A DNA stretch of 5,364 nucleotides from DASQDT01 sp036380435 (GTDB lineage Bacteria; Acidobacteriota; Blastocatellia; Pyrinomonadales; Pyrinomonadaceae), in assembly GCA_036380435.1 (NCBI GenBank), contig DASVES010000097.1, positions 1 to 5,364 of the forward strand, written 5' to 3'. The notes under the pieces are model-generated. The model was not told the origin of the DNA. It made no database searches and saw only the letters and a list, made by a program, of their open reading frames with translations. The translations under genes were made by a program, and so were the position numbers. The first letter of the stretch is position 1; each line of letters opens with the position of its first letter. Shown here one piece after another: positions 1 to 5,333 of the stretch.

Positions 1-1098
1 GTCTCAGCCTTCTTCAACGCCGCCAAGCGCGCCGCCGTCCCGAACCTCGCGCGCGGCGCCGAAGAAATGCTCGCGGCCAACTCGCTCACGGCATCGACGA
101 CGGCAGCCACCATCGCCGTCGGCTCCGCACTCGGCGGCATCCTCGCCACCCTCGCCGGCCGCGAGGTCGTCTTCCTACTCAACGCCGCCACCTTCCTCGC
201 CTCCGCCGAACTCATCCGGCGCATCCGCACGCGGACGGAAAGGAAGTCGGAAGTCGGCAGTCAGCACTCAGCAGTCAGTAGTCGTCAGTGGGCAGTGGGC
301 GAGCAGCCGTCGTCAGTCGAGACGAATTTGAATCAGGAGGCGTCTCTGAAAATGGAGACGCCGGCCGACACTCAACCGACTGCCGACGGCCCGCTGCCTT
401 CTGCCGACTCGCTTTTCCGTCGTGCGTTAGAAGACTTCCGAGGCGGTTTGCGCTATGTGAGACACGAGCCGGTGCTGCGGGCGATCTTCGTGGTGGCGGC
501 CGGGTGGGGTCTGGGCAACGGCGTGGCGCGGGCGCTCTATAGCATCTTCGGCGCGCGCCTCGGTGAAGCGGAAGTTGCGGGTTGGGGCGTCGCCGCGCGC
601 GAGTTGATTGAGCGGCCGGGCGAGTTCGGCATCTCCGTGCTGTTCGTGGCGATGGGCGTGGGCGGCGTGCTCGGCGCTCCGCTTGCGCGCCGCTTCAACA
701 ACGCGGGCGGGCGAGACTTGGGCGCGCGCCTCGGGCGCTCGATGGCGTTCGACGGCTGCGGCCTCGCCCTCTTCAGCCTGATGCCGAGCCTGTGGGTCGC
801 GGCCCTCGTGCTCGTCGCGCGCGAGGTAAACTTCGCCGTCTGGTGGACGGCCCAGCAGACCATCCTCATGCGCCGCGCCGACGACGCCTACGCCGGCCGC
901 GTCTTCGCCTCCTACGAGACGCTGACGACGCTGATGATGGTCGGCTCCATGCTCGCCTCCGGCGTCGCCGCCGACTCACTCGGCATCCGTCCCGTTGCGC
1001 TCGCCGGCGGCCTTGTGATTACCTGTTCCGGCCTGCTCTGGTTTCTTCTTCAGCCGCAGGCTCAAGTGGTGGGAGTGCGGCGCGGTGAGAGAAATTAA
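1..1098 (+). CDS. MFS transporter, EntS/MFS_3-type exporter, 3' part (5' end outside window)
   Basis: The frame is open from base 1, so the gene starts upstream; 365 residues are visible, about the last 85-90% if the first four helices are mostly missing from a usual 400-430-residue protein with an added loop. The opening residues (SAFFNAAKRAAVPNL, then LAANSL) match the conserved stretch before TM5 in the MFS_3 (enterobactin-exporter-like) family. In partial-protein numbering, likely helices lie near 31-53, 56-72, 158-180, 210-229, 248-262, 263-282, 307-328 and 332-350, i.e. TM5-TM12 of a 12-helix inner-membrane proton-coupled exporter. The cytoplasmic loop between TM6 and TM7 (about 73-157) is unusually long and polar because a repeat-derived segment (bases about 244-415) has entered it in frame. 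The loop resumes with a family-typical RGGLRYVRHEPVLRA segment. Substrate cannot be told; efflux of a small molecule or siderophore is the family role. The TAA stop lies inside a large inverted repeat. Confidence 0.85.
   Translation, partial: VSAFFNAAKRAAVPNLARGAEEMLAANSLTASTTAATIAVGSALGGILATLAGREVVFLLNAATFLASAELIRRIRTRTERKSEVGSQHSAVSSRQWAVGEQPSSVETNLNQEASLKMETPADTQPTADGPLPSADSLFRRALEDFRGGLRYVRHEPVLRAIFVVAAGWGLGNGVARALYSIFGARLGEAEVAGWGVAARELIERPGEFGISVLFVAMGVGGVLGAPLARRFNNAGGRDLGARLGRSMAFDGCGLALFSLMPSLWVAALVLVAREVNFAVWWTAQQTILMRRADDAYAGRVFASYETLTTLMMVGSMLASGVAADSLGIRPVALAGGLVITCSGLLWFLLQPQAQVVGVRRGERN
244..415. repeat. Dispersed-type CAGTCAGCAGT repeat inserted in frame in the MFS central loop
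   Basis: Bases 244-318 are a degenerate run of short CAGTCAG, CAGCAGTCAG and GGCAGTGGGC words, unlike the GC-rich codon pattern on either side. Bases 380-411 hold an approximate reverse-complement counterpart (ACTGCCGAC, GCTGCCTTCTGCCGACT), so the segment looks like an imperfect snap-back with a smaller hairpin inside (CGTCTC at 341-346 with GAGACG at 355-360, and another GAGACG at 319-324). In the protein it encodes a low-complexity stretch rich in S, Q, E, T and P between TM6 and TM7. Similar CAGTCAG-type words are known to me as intergenic repeats in many bacterial genomes; here one sits inside a coding sequence without breaking the frame. Exact borders are estimates. Confidence 0.6.
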
Positions 1099-1193
1099 CA
1101 TGGATGGGCAGGATAGTCAGGATGAAGAAAAGATGATTTCAGATTTGAGATTTCAAACCTTCTCATCCTGCCCGTCCTGCCCATCCATGTTAA
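1095..1193 (+). terminator. Long imperfect inverted repeat followed by T5, likely terminator of the MFS gene
   Basis: The left arm (1095-1129) begins TTAACATGGATGGGCAGGAT and the right arm (1160-1193) is its reverse complement apart from about three mismatches and one single-base bulge, giving a stem of about 33 bp. The right arm is followed by TTTTT at 1194-1198, as in an intrinsic terminator for + strand transcripts. The loop (1130-1159) has AT-rich words GATTTC, AGATTTGAG and TTTCAAA that themselves look repeat-derived. The stem is much longer than a usual terminator and carries internal direct repeats of GGGCAGGAT / GTCAGGATG type, so it is probably a palindromic dispersed repeat that may act as a terminator. 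The MFS stop codon (1096-1098) is within the left arm. Confidence 0.6.
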
Positions 1194-1196
1194 TTT

Positions 1197-1226
1197 TTGT
1201 GACTTGTCATGCCATCTGAACGTAAT
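1197..1226 (+). promoter_or_regulatory. Weak candidate promoter for the amidohydrolase operon
   Basis: A TTGTGA (1197-1202) and a CGTAAT (1221-1226) are separated by 18 bp and match the sigma-70 -35 and -10 boxes at four of six positions each. They fall between the inverted repeat and the amidohydrolase start, where a promoter would be needed if the repeat terminates upstream transcription. Transcription would begin around 1233, leaving a leader of only about 8 bases before the ATG. Such weak matches occur by chance often; this is a candidate only. Confidence 0.2.
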
Positions 1227-1240
1227 TCGCACCTGTCCTT

Positions 1241-2611
1241 ATGACAACTCTTTACTGCGCGAGCTGGTTATTGCCGATCACTTCCGCGCCCGTGCGCGAC
1301 GGCGCGGTGGCCGTCCGCGGCGGGCAGATCGTCGGCGTCGGCACGCGCGATGAGATCACACGCAGGTTCCCCGCCGCCGACCTCAACGACTTCGGCGAGG
1401 CCGCCATCCTGCCCGGTCTCGTCAACTGCCACTCGCACCTCGAACTGACGGTGATGCGCGGCTATCTCGAACGCGAGGAGAACAACTTCCCCGCATGGCT
1501 GCAAAAGCTCACCATCGCGCGCAACGAGTGGATGACGGCGGAAGACCGTTACGTCTCGGCGGCGTGGGGCGCGGTCGAGGCGGCGCGCGCCGGCGTGACG
1601 TGCGTGGGCGACGCGAGCGACACGGCCGCGCCCTGTGTGCGCGCGCTCAGGCACGCGGGCCTGCGCGGCGTTGTCTATCAGGAGGTGTTCGGGCCGGATG
1701 CGCGCACGTCGGGCGAGCAGTTCGCGAAGCTGCGCGAGAAGGTCGAGCGCGAGCGCGCGGGAGAGAGCGAGCTGGTGACGCTCGGCGTCTCGCCGCACGC
1801 GCCCTACTCGGTGAGCGCGCCGCTGTTCGAGGCCGTGGCGCAATACGCGCGCGCGGAGAATTTGCCGCTGATGGTTCACGCGGCCGAGTCGGAAGCGGAA
1901 GAGCAGTTCATGCGGGAGGGACGCGGCCCCCTCGCCGAAGGCTTGCGGCGGCGCGGCATCGAGTGGAGCGCGCCGGGCGTCTCGTCGATTCAATATCTCG
2001 CCCGGCTCGGCGTCACGGGGCCGCGGACTCTACTCGCACACTGTGTCCGCGCCGACGACGCGGACGTAGCGACGCTCGCTGCGTCGGGCACGCGCGTCGC
2101 CCACTGCCCGAAGTCGAACGCCAAGTTCGGACACGGCCGCGCGCCCTTCGCGGCCTTCCTGCGTGCGGGCGTGTTGACGGGATTGGGGAGTGATTCGGTC
2201 GCCAGCAACAACACGTGCGACCTGCTCGAAGAGGGGCGCTTCGCCGTGCTCGCCTCGCGCGCCGCCGGTGAACGACTCGCTGACGAAAGGATGGTCGGCG
2301 CCGATGAAGCCCTCCGCGCGGCGACGCTCGCCGGCGCGTGGGCGCTCGGTTTCGGCGGCCTCACGGGCGCGCTCGAAGAGGGCCTTCAGGCCGACCTCTG
2401 TGTCTTCTCACTCGCGGGCGCGCACCAGACGCCCGTCCATGACGACCCCGCGGCGGCGCTGCTGTTCGCCTCATCGGGACGCGACGCGCTGCTCACCGTC
2501 GTCGCGGGCAGGGAAGTGTTTCGCGACGGGCGCGTGACGACCGTGGACGAGGAAGAATTGCGCGCTCGCGTCAAAGATATTGCCCGGCGTCTTGGAGGCG
2601 TGACAATCTGA
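1241..2611 (+). CDS. Amidohydrolase-superfamily deaminase (COG0402; SAH/MTA/aminofutalosine-deaminase-like)
   Basis: A complete 456-residue cytosolic hydrolase of the usual length. An N-terminal beta-sandwich strand set (about 1-57) precedes the TIM-barrel, and the sandwich returns at the C-terminus (about 383-432, ending VVAGREVFRDGRV). Metal ligands expected for one divalent ion are visible: H64 and H66 in NCHSHLEL, H213 in MVHAAESE, and D318 in GLGSDSVASNN. E216 and H267 (LLAHCVRAD) fit the catalytic acid and the residue that orients the attacking water, and H186 in SPHAPYS fits the substrate-binding histidine of the adenosine-type deaminases. The family removes ammonia from purine or pyrimidine rings, or hydrolyses aminotriazines. 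The HLEL/FxxWLxxL form recalls proteins annotated as aminofutalosine deaminase (menaquinone pathway), but this is a guess and no other mqn gene is here. ATG at 1241 is the first possible start after an in-frame stop at 1223-1225; no Shine-Dalgarno is evident. Likely co-transcribed with the next gene 46 bp downstream. Confidence 0.9.
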   Translation: MTTLYCASWLLPITSAPVRDGAVAVRGGQIVGVGTRDEITRRFPAADLNDFGEAAILPGLVNCHSHLELTVMRGYLEREENNFPAWLQKLTIARNEWMTAEDRYVSAAWGAVEAARAGVTCVGDASDTAAPCVRALRHAGLRGVVYQEVFGPDARTSGEQFAKLREKVERERAGESELVTLGVSPHAPYSVSAPLFEAVAQYARAENLPLMVHAAESEAEEQFMREGRGPLAEGLRRRGIEWSAPGVSSIQYLARLGVTGPRTLLAHCVRADDADVATLAASGTRVAHCPKSNAKFGHGRAPFAAFLRAGVLTGLGSDSVASNNTCDLLEEGRFAVLASRAAGERLADERMVGADEALRAATLAGAWALGFGGLTGALEEGLQADLCVFSLAGAHQTPVHDDPAAALLFASSGRDALLTVVAGREVFRDGRVTTVDEEELRARVKDIARRLGGVTI

Positions 2612-2642
2612 GAAGAATTGTTTAGCAGGACGATGAAGAATC

Positions 2643-2647
2643 GGAGG
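2643..2647 (+). promoter_or_regulatory. Ribosome-binding site deciding the GTG start of the secreted protein
   Basis: GGAGG lies 10 bases before the GTG at 2658 and 25 bases before the in-frame ATG at 2673. This spacing favours GTG, giving a signal peptide that begins MTIKKM with two lysines. Confidence 0.6.
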
Positions 2648-2657
2648 CGATGTAGAC

Positions 2658-3593
2658 GTGACAATAAAAAAGATGCTCGTGCCGGTGTTGGCTTTCGTGT
2701 TGGCCGTGGGACTCGCGCTGACGTGCGCGACGGCGCAACAGGTCGCCGACCCCGATTTCAAACCCGAGATCAGGAAGCCGGCCTACGCGGCCGGGCGCGG
2801 CCCTGTCGTCTGTCTGGATGAAGCACACTTCAACTTCCACACGGCCTCGGGACGCTACGCGCCGTTCGCCGAGTTGCTGCGCCGCGACGGCTACGTCGTG
2901 AATGCGTCGGCGGCGAAGTTTTCAGCCGCCGCGCTGTCGAGTTGCCGCGTACTTGTCATCGCGAACGCGCTCGGCGAGCGTAATCAGTCGAGCTGGTCGC
3001 TGCCCATCGACCCGGCCTACACGGACGAGGAGGTGTCGGCCGTCGCCGCGTGGGTGAAGAGCGGCGGCTCGCTCTTCCTGATCGTCGATCACATGCCGAT
3101 GCCGGGCGCGAACCGCACGCTCGCCGCGGCCTTCGGCGTCCGCTTCAGCAACGGCTTCGCCCTCATCCCCGACGTGAACGCGCCGCTCGTCTTCAAGCGC
3201 GCCGACGGTCTGCTCGCCGACCACCCCGTCACGCGCGGCGCGACGAAGGACGAGCGCATCGACGCGGTCGCCACCTTCACCGGCTCGGCCTTCCGCATCG
3301 ACAGCGGTGGCGAACCCATCCTTGTCTTCGGGCCGCAAGTCATTTCGCTTGAGCCGCAGGTGGCCTGGCAGTTCACGCCGGAGACGCCGAAGACAGATGT
3401 GCGCGGCTGGCTTCAGGGCGCGACGCTGCGCCACGGCAAGGGCCGGGTCGCCGTCTTCGGCGAGGCGGCGATGTTCACGGCGCAGCTCGCCGGGCCGAAT
3501 AAAAATAAGGTCGGGATGAATTCGCCCGACGCCCCGCAGAACGCGCGGCTCCTGCTCAACGTGCTGGGCTGGCTCACGGGCAGGCTGAAATAA
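2658..3593 (+). CDS. Secreted protein with glutamine-amidotransferase-like fold (DUF4350/ThuA-like), function unknown
   Basis: 311 residues from a GTG start. Residues 1-26 form a signal peptide: a short basic head (KK at 4-5), a hydrophobic core 7-22 and an ATA cleavage site before Q27, so the mature protein is probably periplasmic. C23 does not sit in a proper lipobox. The mature part opens with VCLDEAHFNFHT (51-62), which resembles the DEAH-N-HT segment of DUF4350 proteins, then a FAELLRRDGYVV helix-strand, a RVLVIAN strand (97-103), the TDEEVSAVAAWVKSGGSLFLIVDH segment (about 122-145) typical of class I glutamine-amidotransferase-like/ThuA folds, and GKGRVAVFGEAAMF (260-273) before a final helix. 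No catalytic Cys-His-Glu triad in the usual nucleophile-elbow form is seen, so it is likely a binding or structural relative, not an amidotransferase. It follows the deaminase by 46 bp with no terminator between, suggesting an operon. The substrate and partner are unknown. Its TAA stop merges with a GGATGAAG repeat. Confidence 0.75.
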   Translation: MTIKKMLVPVLAFVLAVGLALTCATAQQVADPDFKPEIRKPAYAAGRGPVVCLDEAHFNFHTASGRYAPFAELLRRDGYVVNASAAKFSAAALSSCRVLVIANALGERNQSSWSLPIDPAYTDEEVSAVAAWVKSGGSLFLIVDHMPMPGANRTLAAAFGVRFSNGFALIPDVNAPLVFKRADGLLADHPVTRGATKDERIDAVATFTGSAFRIDSGGEPILVFGPQVISLEPQVAWQFTPETPKTDVRGWLQGATLRHGKGRVAVFGEAAMFTAQLAGPNKNKVGMNSPDAPQNARLLLNVLGWLTGRLK

Positions 3594-3622
3594 GGATGAA
3601 GGCGGAAGGATGAAGGATGAAG
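3592..3622. repeat. Short degenerate GGATGAAG tandem array
   Basis: Three GGATGAAG units plus a diverged GGCGGAAG unit follow directly on the TAA stop (3591-3593) of the secreted-protein gene, the stop codon supplying the AA that leads into the first unit. The word is purine-rich and unlike the coding sequence before it. It looks like a simple dispersed repeat; no function can be assigned. Confidence 0.6.
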
Positions 3623-3659
3623 TGACGAGGCCGCGCGGGCAGCGGCGGCAGAGTTACGA

Positions 3660-3869
3660 GCCGCCGGAGGAGGCGGCAGAATGTAGCCACGGGCGTGAGC
3701 CCGTGGTAGCGGCAAGGAAAATAAACAAGCCCCGGAGGGGCGAAAGAAAATCAACGTGTGCGTGACGCCGGTTGATTTTCTTTCGCCCCTCCGGGGCTTC
3801 CCACTTTCTTCTCAACGGCTGACCCACGGCTCACGCCGTGGGCTAAAATCTGCCGCCGCCTCCGGCGGC
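3660..3869. repeat. Composite REP/BIME-like element with nested inverted modules
   Basis: The element is symmetrical about position 3764. Its outer arms (3660-3706 and 3823-3869, 47 nt each) are reverse complements at about 38 of 47 positions. Each outer arm has two hairpins: GCCGCC-GGAGG(A/C)-GGCGGC, then a linker ending in TAGCC, then an 8-bp stem with a GTGA loop. The two copies of the GTGA stem differ at three pairs and both sides change together, so pairing is kept. The inner arms (3727-3755 and 3771-3799) are a perfect 29-bp palindrome with a 15-nt loop and contain a related module (GCCCC-GGA-GGGGC, then a GAAAGAAAATCAAC tail). This layout matches REP-type non-autonomous elements, which in other genomes are moved by RAYT (Y1) transposases; none is encoded here. 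It lies between convergent genes and may also end transcription from both sides. Confidence 0.75.
3727..3799. terminator. Perfect 29-bp palindrome between convergent genes, possible bidirectional terminator
   Basis: The inner core of the composite element folds into a 29-bp perfect stem (arms 3727-3755 and 3771-3799) closed by a 15-nt loop. The GC-rich base (AGCCCCGGAGGGGC) and the A/T-rich upper part would form a very stable hairpin in RNA from either strand. There is no long T tract directly after either arm, so a role in termination or 3'-end protection is inferred only from position between the convergent secreted-protein and TPR genes. Confidence 0.35.
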
Positions 3870-3908
3870 TGGTTGACGGCTGCGACCCGGCCGGCGCGGC
3901 TCTTCAAC

Positions 3909-3936
3909 TTTTGCCTTTTGCCTTTTTACTTTTGCC
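3909..3936. repeat. TTTTGCC heptad array at the TPR gene 3' end
   Basis: Four tandem heptads, three exact TTTTGCC and one TTTTTAC, end directly against the TPR stop codon (3937-3939 on the minus strand). Read on the coding strand the stop TAA is followed at once by GGCAAAA units. The AT-rich array contrasts sharply with the surrounding GC-rich DNA. Such TTTTGCC runs are a familiar type of simple intergenic repeat; no function is evident. Confidence 0.65.
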
Positions 3937-5244
3937 TTACCTGCGGGCGCGTCGCTCCTCGGCCCACTTGATGCGGCTCTCGATCCATTCGCGCACGGAG
4001 GGGTTGAGCTGCAAACACTTGTCCACGTCGCGGCGGGCCTCGGCGTCGCGGCCCGCGAGCGTGAGGGCGATGGCGCGGTTCCCGTAGAGGTAAGCCGTGT
4101 GCGGCGACAACTCGATGGCCTTCGTGTAATCGGCGATGGCGCCCGCGAGGTCGCCCACGTTCTGACGGGCGATGCCGCGGTTGTTGTAGCCCATGTCCTC
4201 TTGCGGGGCCGATTCGATCTCACGGGTAAAGTCCGCGATGGCCTTCTGGAAGTCGCCCCGGCTCATGTGGGCGCTGCCCCGGGTGTTGTGAACGTGACGC
4301 AACTTCGGGTTGAGTTCGAGGGCCTTGTCAAAGTCGGCGATGGCCGCGTCGTACTCTTTCCTCATCAAGTGATTGTCGCCGCGGTCGTAGAATTCTTCGG
4401 CCGTCTTCGGGTCGGCCTTCACACGCTCGTCCGACTGTTCCAGCATCTTCTTCCGCGCCGCCTCGACGGATGCGCTGCCGTCGCGGTGCTTAATCAAACC
4501 CTCCAGCTCCGGGCGCAGCTCGATGGCCTTGTCGTAATCGGCCCGCGCGCGCTCGGCCTCGCCCTTCGCCTCGTAGGCGCGCCCGCGCTCAAGATAGGTC
4601 ATGGCGGCCATCGGGTGCTTCGGGTCGGCCGCGAGGGCGGTGCTGAGGACGGCGCTGTAGTCGGCTATCGCCCCGTCGAAGTCGCCGAGCGCCTTGCGGG
4701 CGTTGCCGCGCGCGCTGTGGGCCATCGGCTTGTAGTTGGCGAACTTGTGGGTCTCGGTGTCGCGCGACGGGAGTTCGAGGACGGCGTTGTAATCGGCGAC
4801 GGCGCCCTGAAAGTCGCGCAGGCGCGACTTCGCCACGCCCCGGTGGTAGTACGAGGTTTCGAGTTCCACACCGAGATTAATCAACTTGTCGAAGTCGGCG
4901 ATTGAGCCGGCGAAGTCGTTGCCGCGCGTCAGGCGAAGGTTTGCGCGCGCCGCCAGTGCTTCGGTCAGAGAGGGGTCGAGATCGACTGCTTTGGTGATGT
5001 CAGACATCGCCGTGTTCCATCTGCCCTGATTGGCGTGGATGCGCCCGCGCCGGAGATATGCTTCCGCCAGATTCGGATTCAACTCGATAGCGCGCGTGAA
5101 GTCGGCAAGCGCGCCCTCGAAGTCTTTGGCTTCCTTCTTCTCCATCCCCGATTTGAGTAAGTCAGCGGCGGTCGGCGGCGTCTGCGCCGGAGCGGTGGGA
5201 GCGAGGGCGAGAAGCAGGATGAAGAGCGGAAGGAATTTTTTCAC
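3937..5244 (-). CDS. Secreted tetratricopeptide-repeat (TPR) protein, about ten repeats
   Basis: 435 residues from a GTG start, with TAA at 3937-3939. Residues 1-20 are a signal peptide (KK at 2-3, hydrophobic 4-15, APA cleavage site before Q21), so it is exported, probably periplasmic. The rest is almost wholly TPR helix pairs: about 27-57, 61-92, 95-127, 130-160, 174-208 and 214-247, then a charged helical break (248-280), then about 281-314, 315-348, 350-382 and 384-416. The repeats show the usual pattern (A/G at turn positions, FxxAIADFxKAIELNP). TPR solenoids bind other proteins or peptides; there is no enzyme domain, so an adaptor or scaffold role is likely but the partner is unknown. 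Repeats 7-10 resemble each other and repeat 1 most closely, which suggests internal duplication. GTG is chosen because GGAGG (5250-5254, complement) sits 5 bases upstream and it gives a clean signal peptide. It is convergent with the secreted-protein gene and transcribed alone. Confidence 0.9.
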   Translation of the reverse strand: MKKFLPLFILLLALAPTAPAQTPPTAADLLKSGMEKKEAKDFEGALADFTRAIELNPNLAEAYLRRGRIHANQGRWNTAMSDITKAVDLDPSLTEALAARANLRLTRGNDFAGSIADFDKLINLGVELETSYYHRGVAKSRLRDFQGAVADYNAVLELPSRDTETHKFANYKPMAHSARGNARKALGDFDGAIADYSAVLSTALAADPKHPMAAMTYLERGRAYEAKGEAERARADYDKAIELRPELEGLIKHRDGSASVEAARKKMLEQSDERVKADPKTAEEFYDRGDNHLMRKEYDAAIADFDKALELNPKLRHVHNTRGSAHMSRGDFQKAIADFTREIESAPQEDMGYNNRGIARQNVGDLAGAIADYTKAIELSPHTAYLYGNRAIALTLAGRDAEARRDVDKCLQLNPSVREWIESRIKWAEERRARR

Positions 5245-5249
5245 GACGG

Positions 5250-5254
5250 CCTCC
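5250..5254 (-). promoter_or_regulatory. Ribosome-binding site of the TPR gene
   Basis: On the minus strand GGAGG is followed by five bases (CCGTC) and then the GTG start codon at 5244-5242. This near-ideal spacing supports the non-ATG start. Confidence 0.7.
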
Positions 5255-5294
5255 GTCAGCCTCGGCGGGGAATTGAACTGACCGACGGCCCGAA

Positions 5295-5322
5295 CTTAAA
5301 GGCGCGGCGGCAGCCTTGTCAA
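5295..5322 (-). promoter_or_regulatory. Sigma-70-type promoter for the TPR gene
   Basis: On the minus strand a perfect TTGACA -35 box (5322-5317) is followed by a 16-bp spacer and TTTAAG (5300-5295), which matches the -10 consensus at four of six positions. Transcription would start near 5288 and give a leader of about 44 bases that contains the GGAGG ribosome-binding site. The distance to the gene and the exact -35 make this the best promoter candidate in the window. Confidence 0.55.
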
Positions 5323-5333
5323 TGCTGACAGGA

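Noticed and set aside
1268..1993. 241-codon open frame on the minus strand within the deaminase gene
   Set aside because: Arg/Ala-rich shadow with no recognisable domain, opposite a gene with intact metal and catalytic motifs.
2673..3593. Alternative ATG start (2673) for the secreted protein
   Set aside because: It would put the GGAGG 25 bases away and remove the lysines from the signal peptide head; GTG at 2658 fits better.
3413..3754. 113-codon minus-strand frame across the secreted-protein 3' end and the repeats
   Set aside because: It is made of repeat-derived peptide (HARGYILPPP, SLHPSSFRLHP) and antisense sequence; no start signal or homology pattern.
3660..3869. Possible CRISPR array or tRNA-like structure
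   Set aside because: The repeats are inverted and nested, not direct repeats with unique spacers, and no cloverleaf with a CCA end or anticodon arm can be drawn.
3756..3971. Open frame of 71 codons on the + strand (MCVTPVDFLSPLRG...)
   Set aside because: It is the translation of the REP element and the TTTTGCC array; such SPLRG-type peptides are a typical artefact of this kind of repeat, and it runs into the TPR gene antisense.
4099..4905. Long 268-codon open frame on the + strand opposite the TPR gene
   Set aside because: It lies wholly antisense to a strongly supported TPR protein; long antisense frames are expected in GC-rich DNA, and its repetitive Val/Gly/Arg composition mirrors the TPR repeats.
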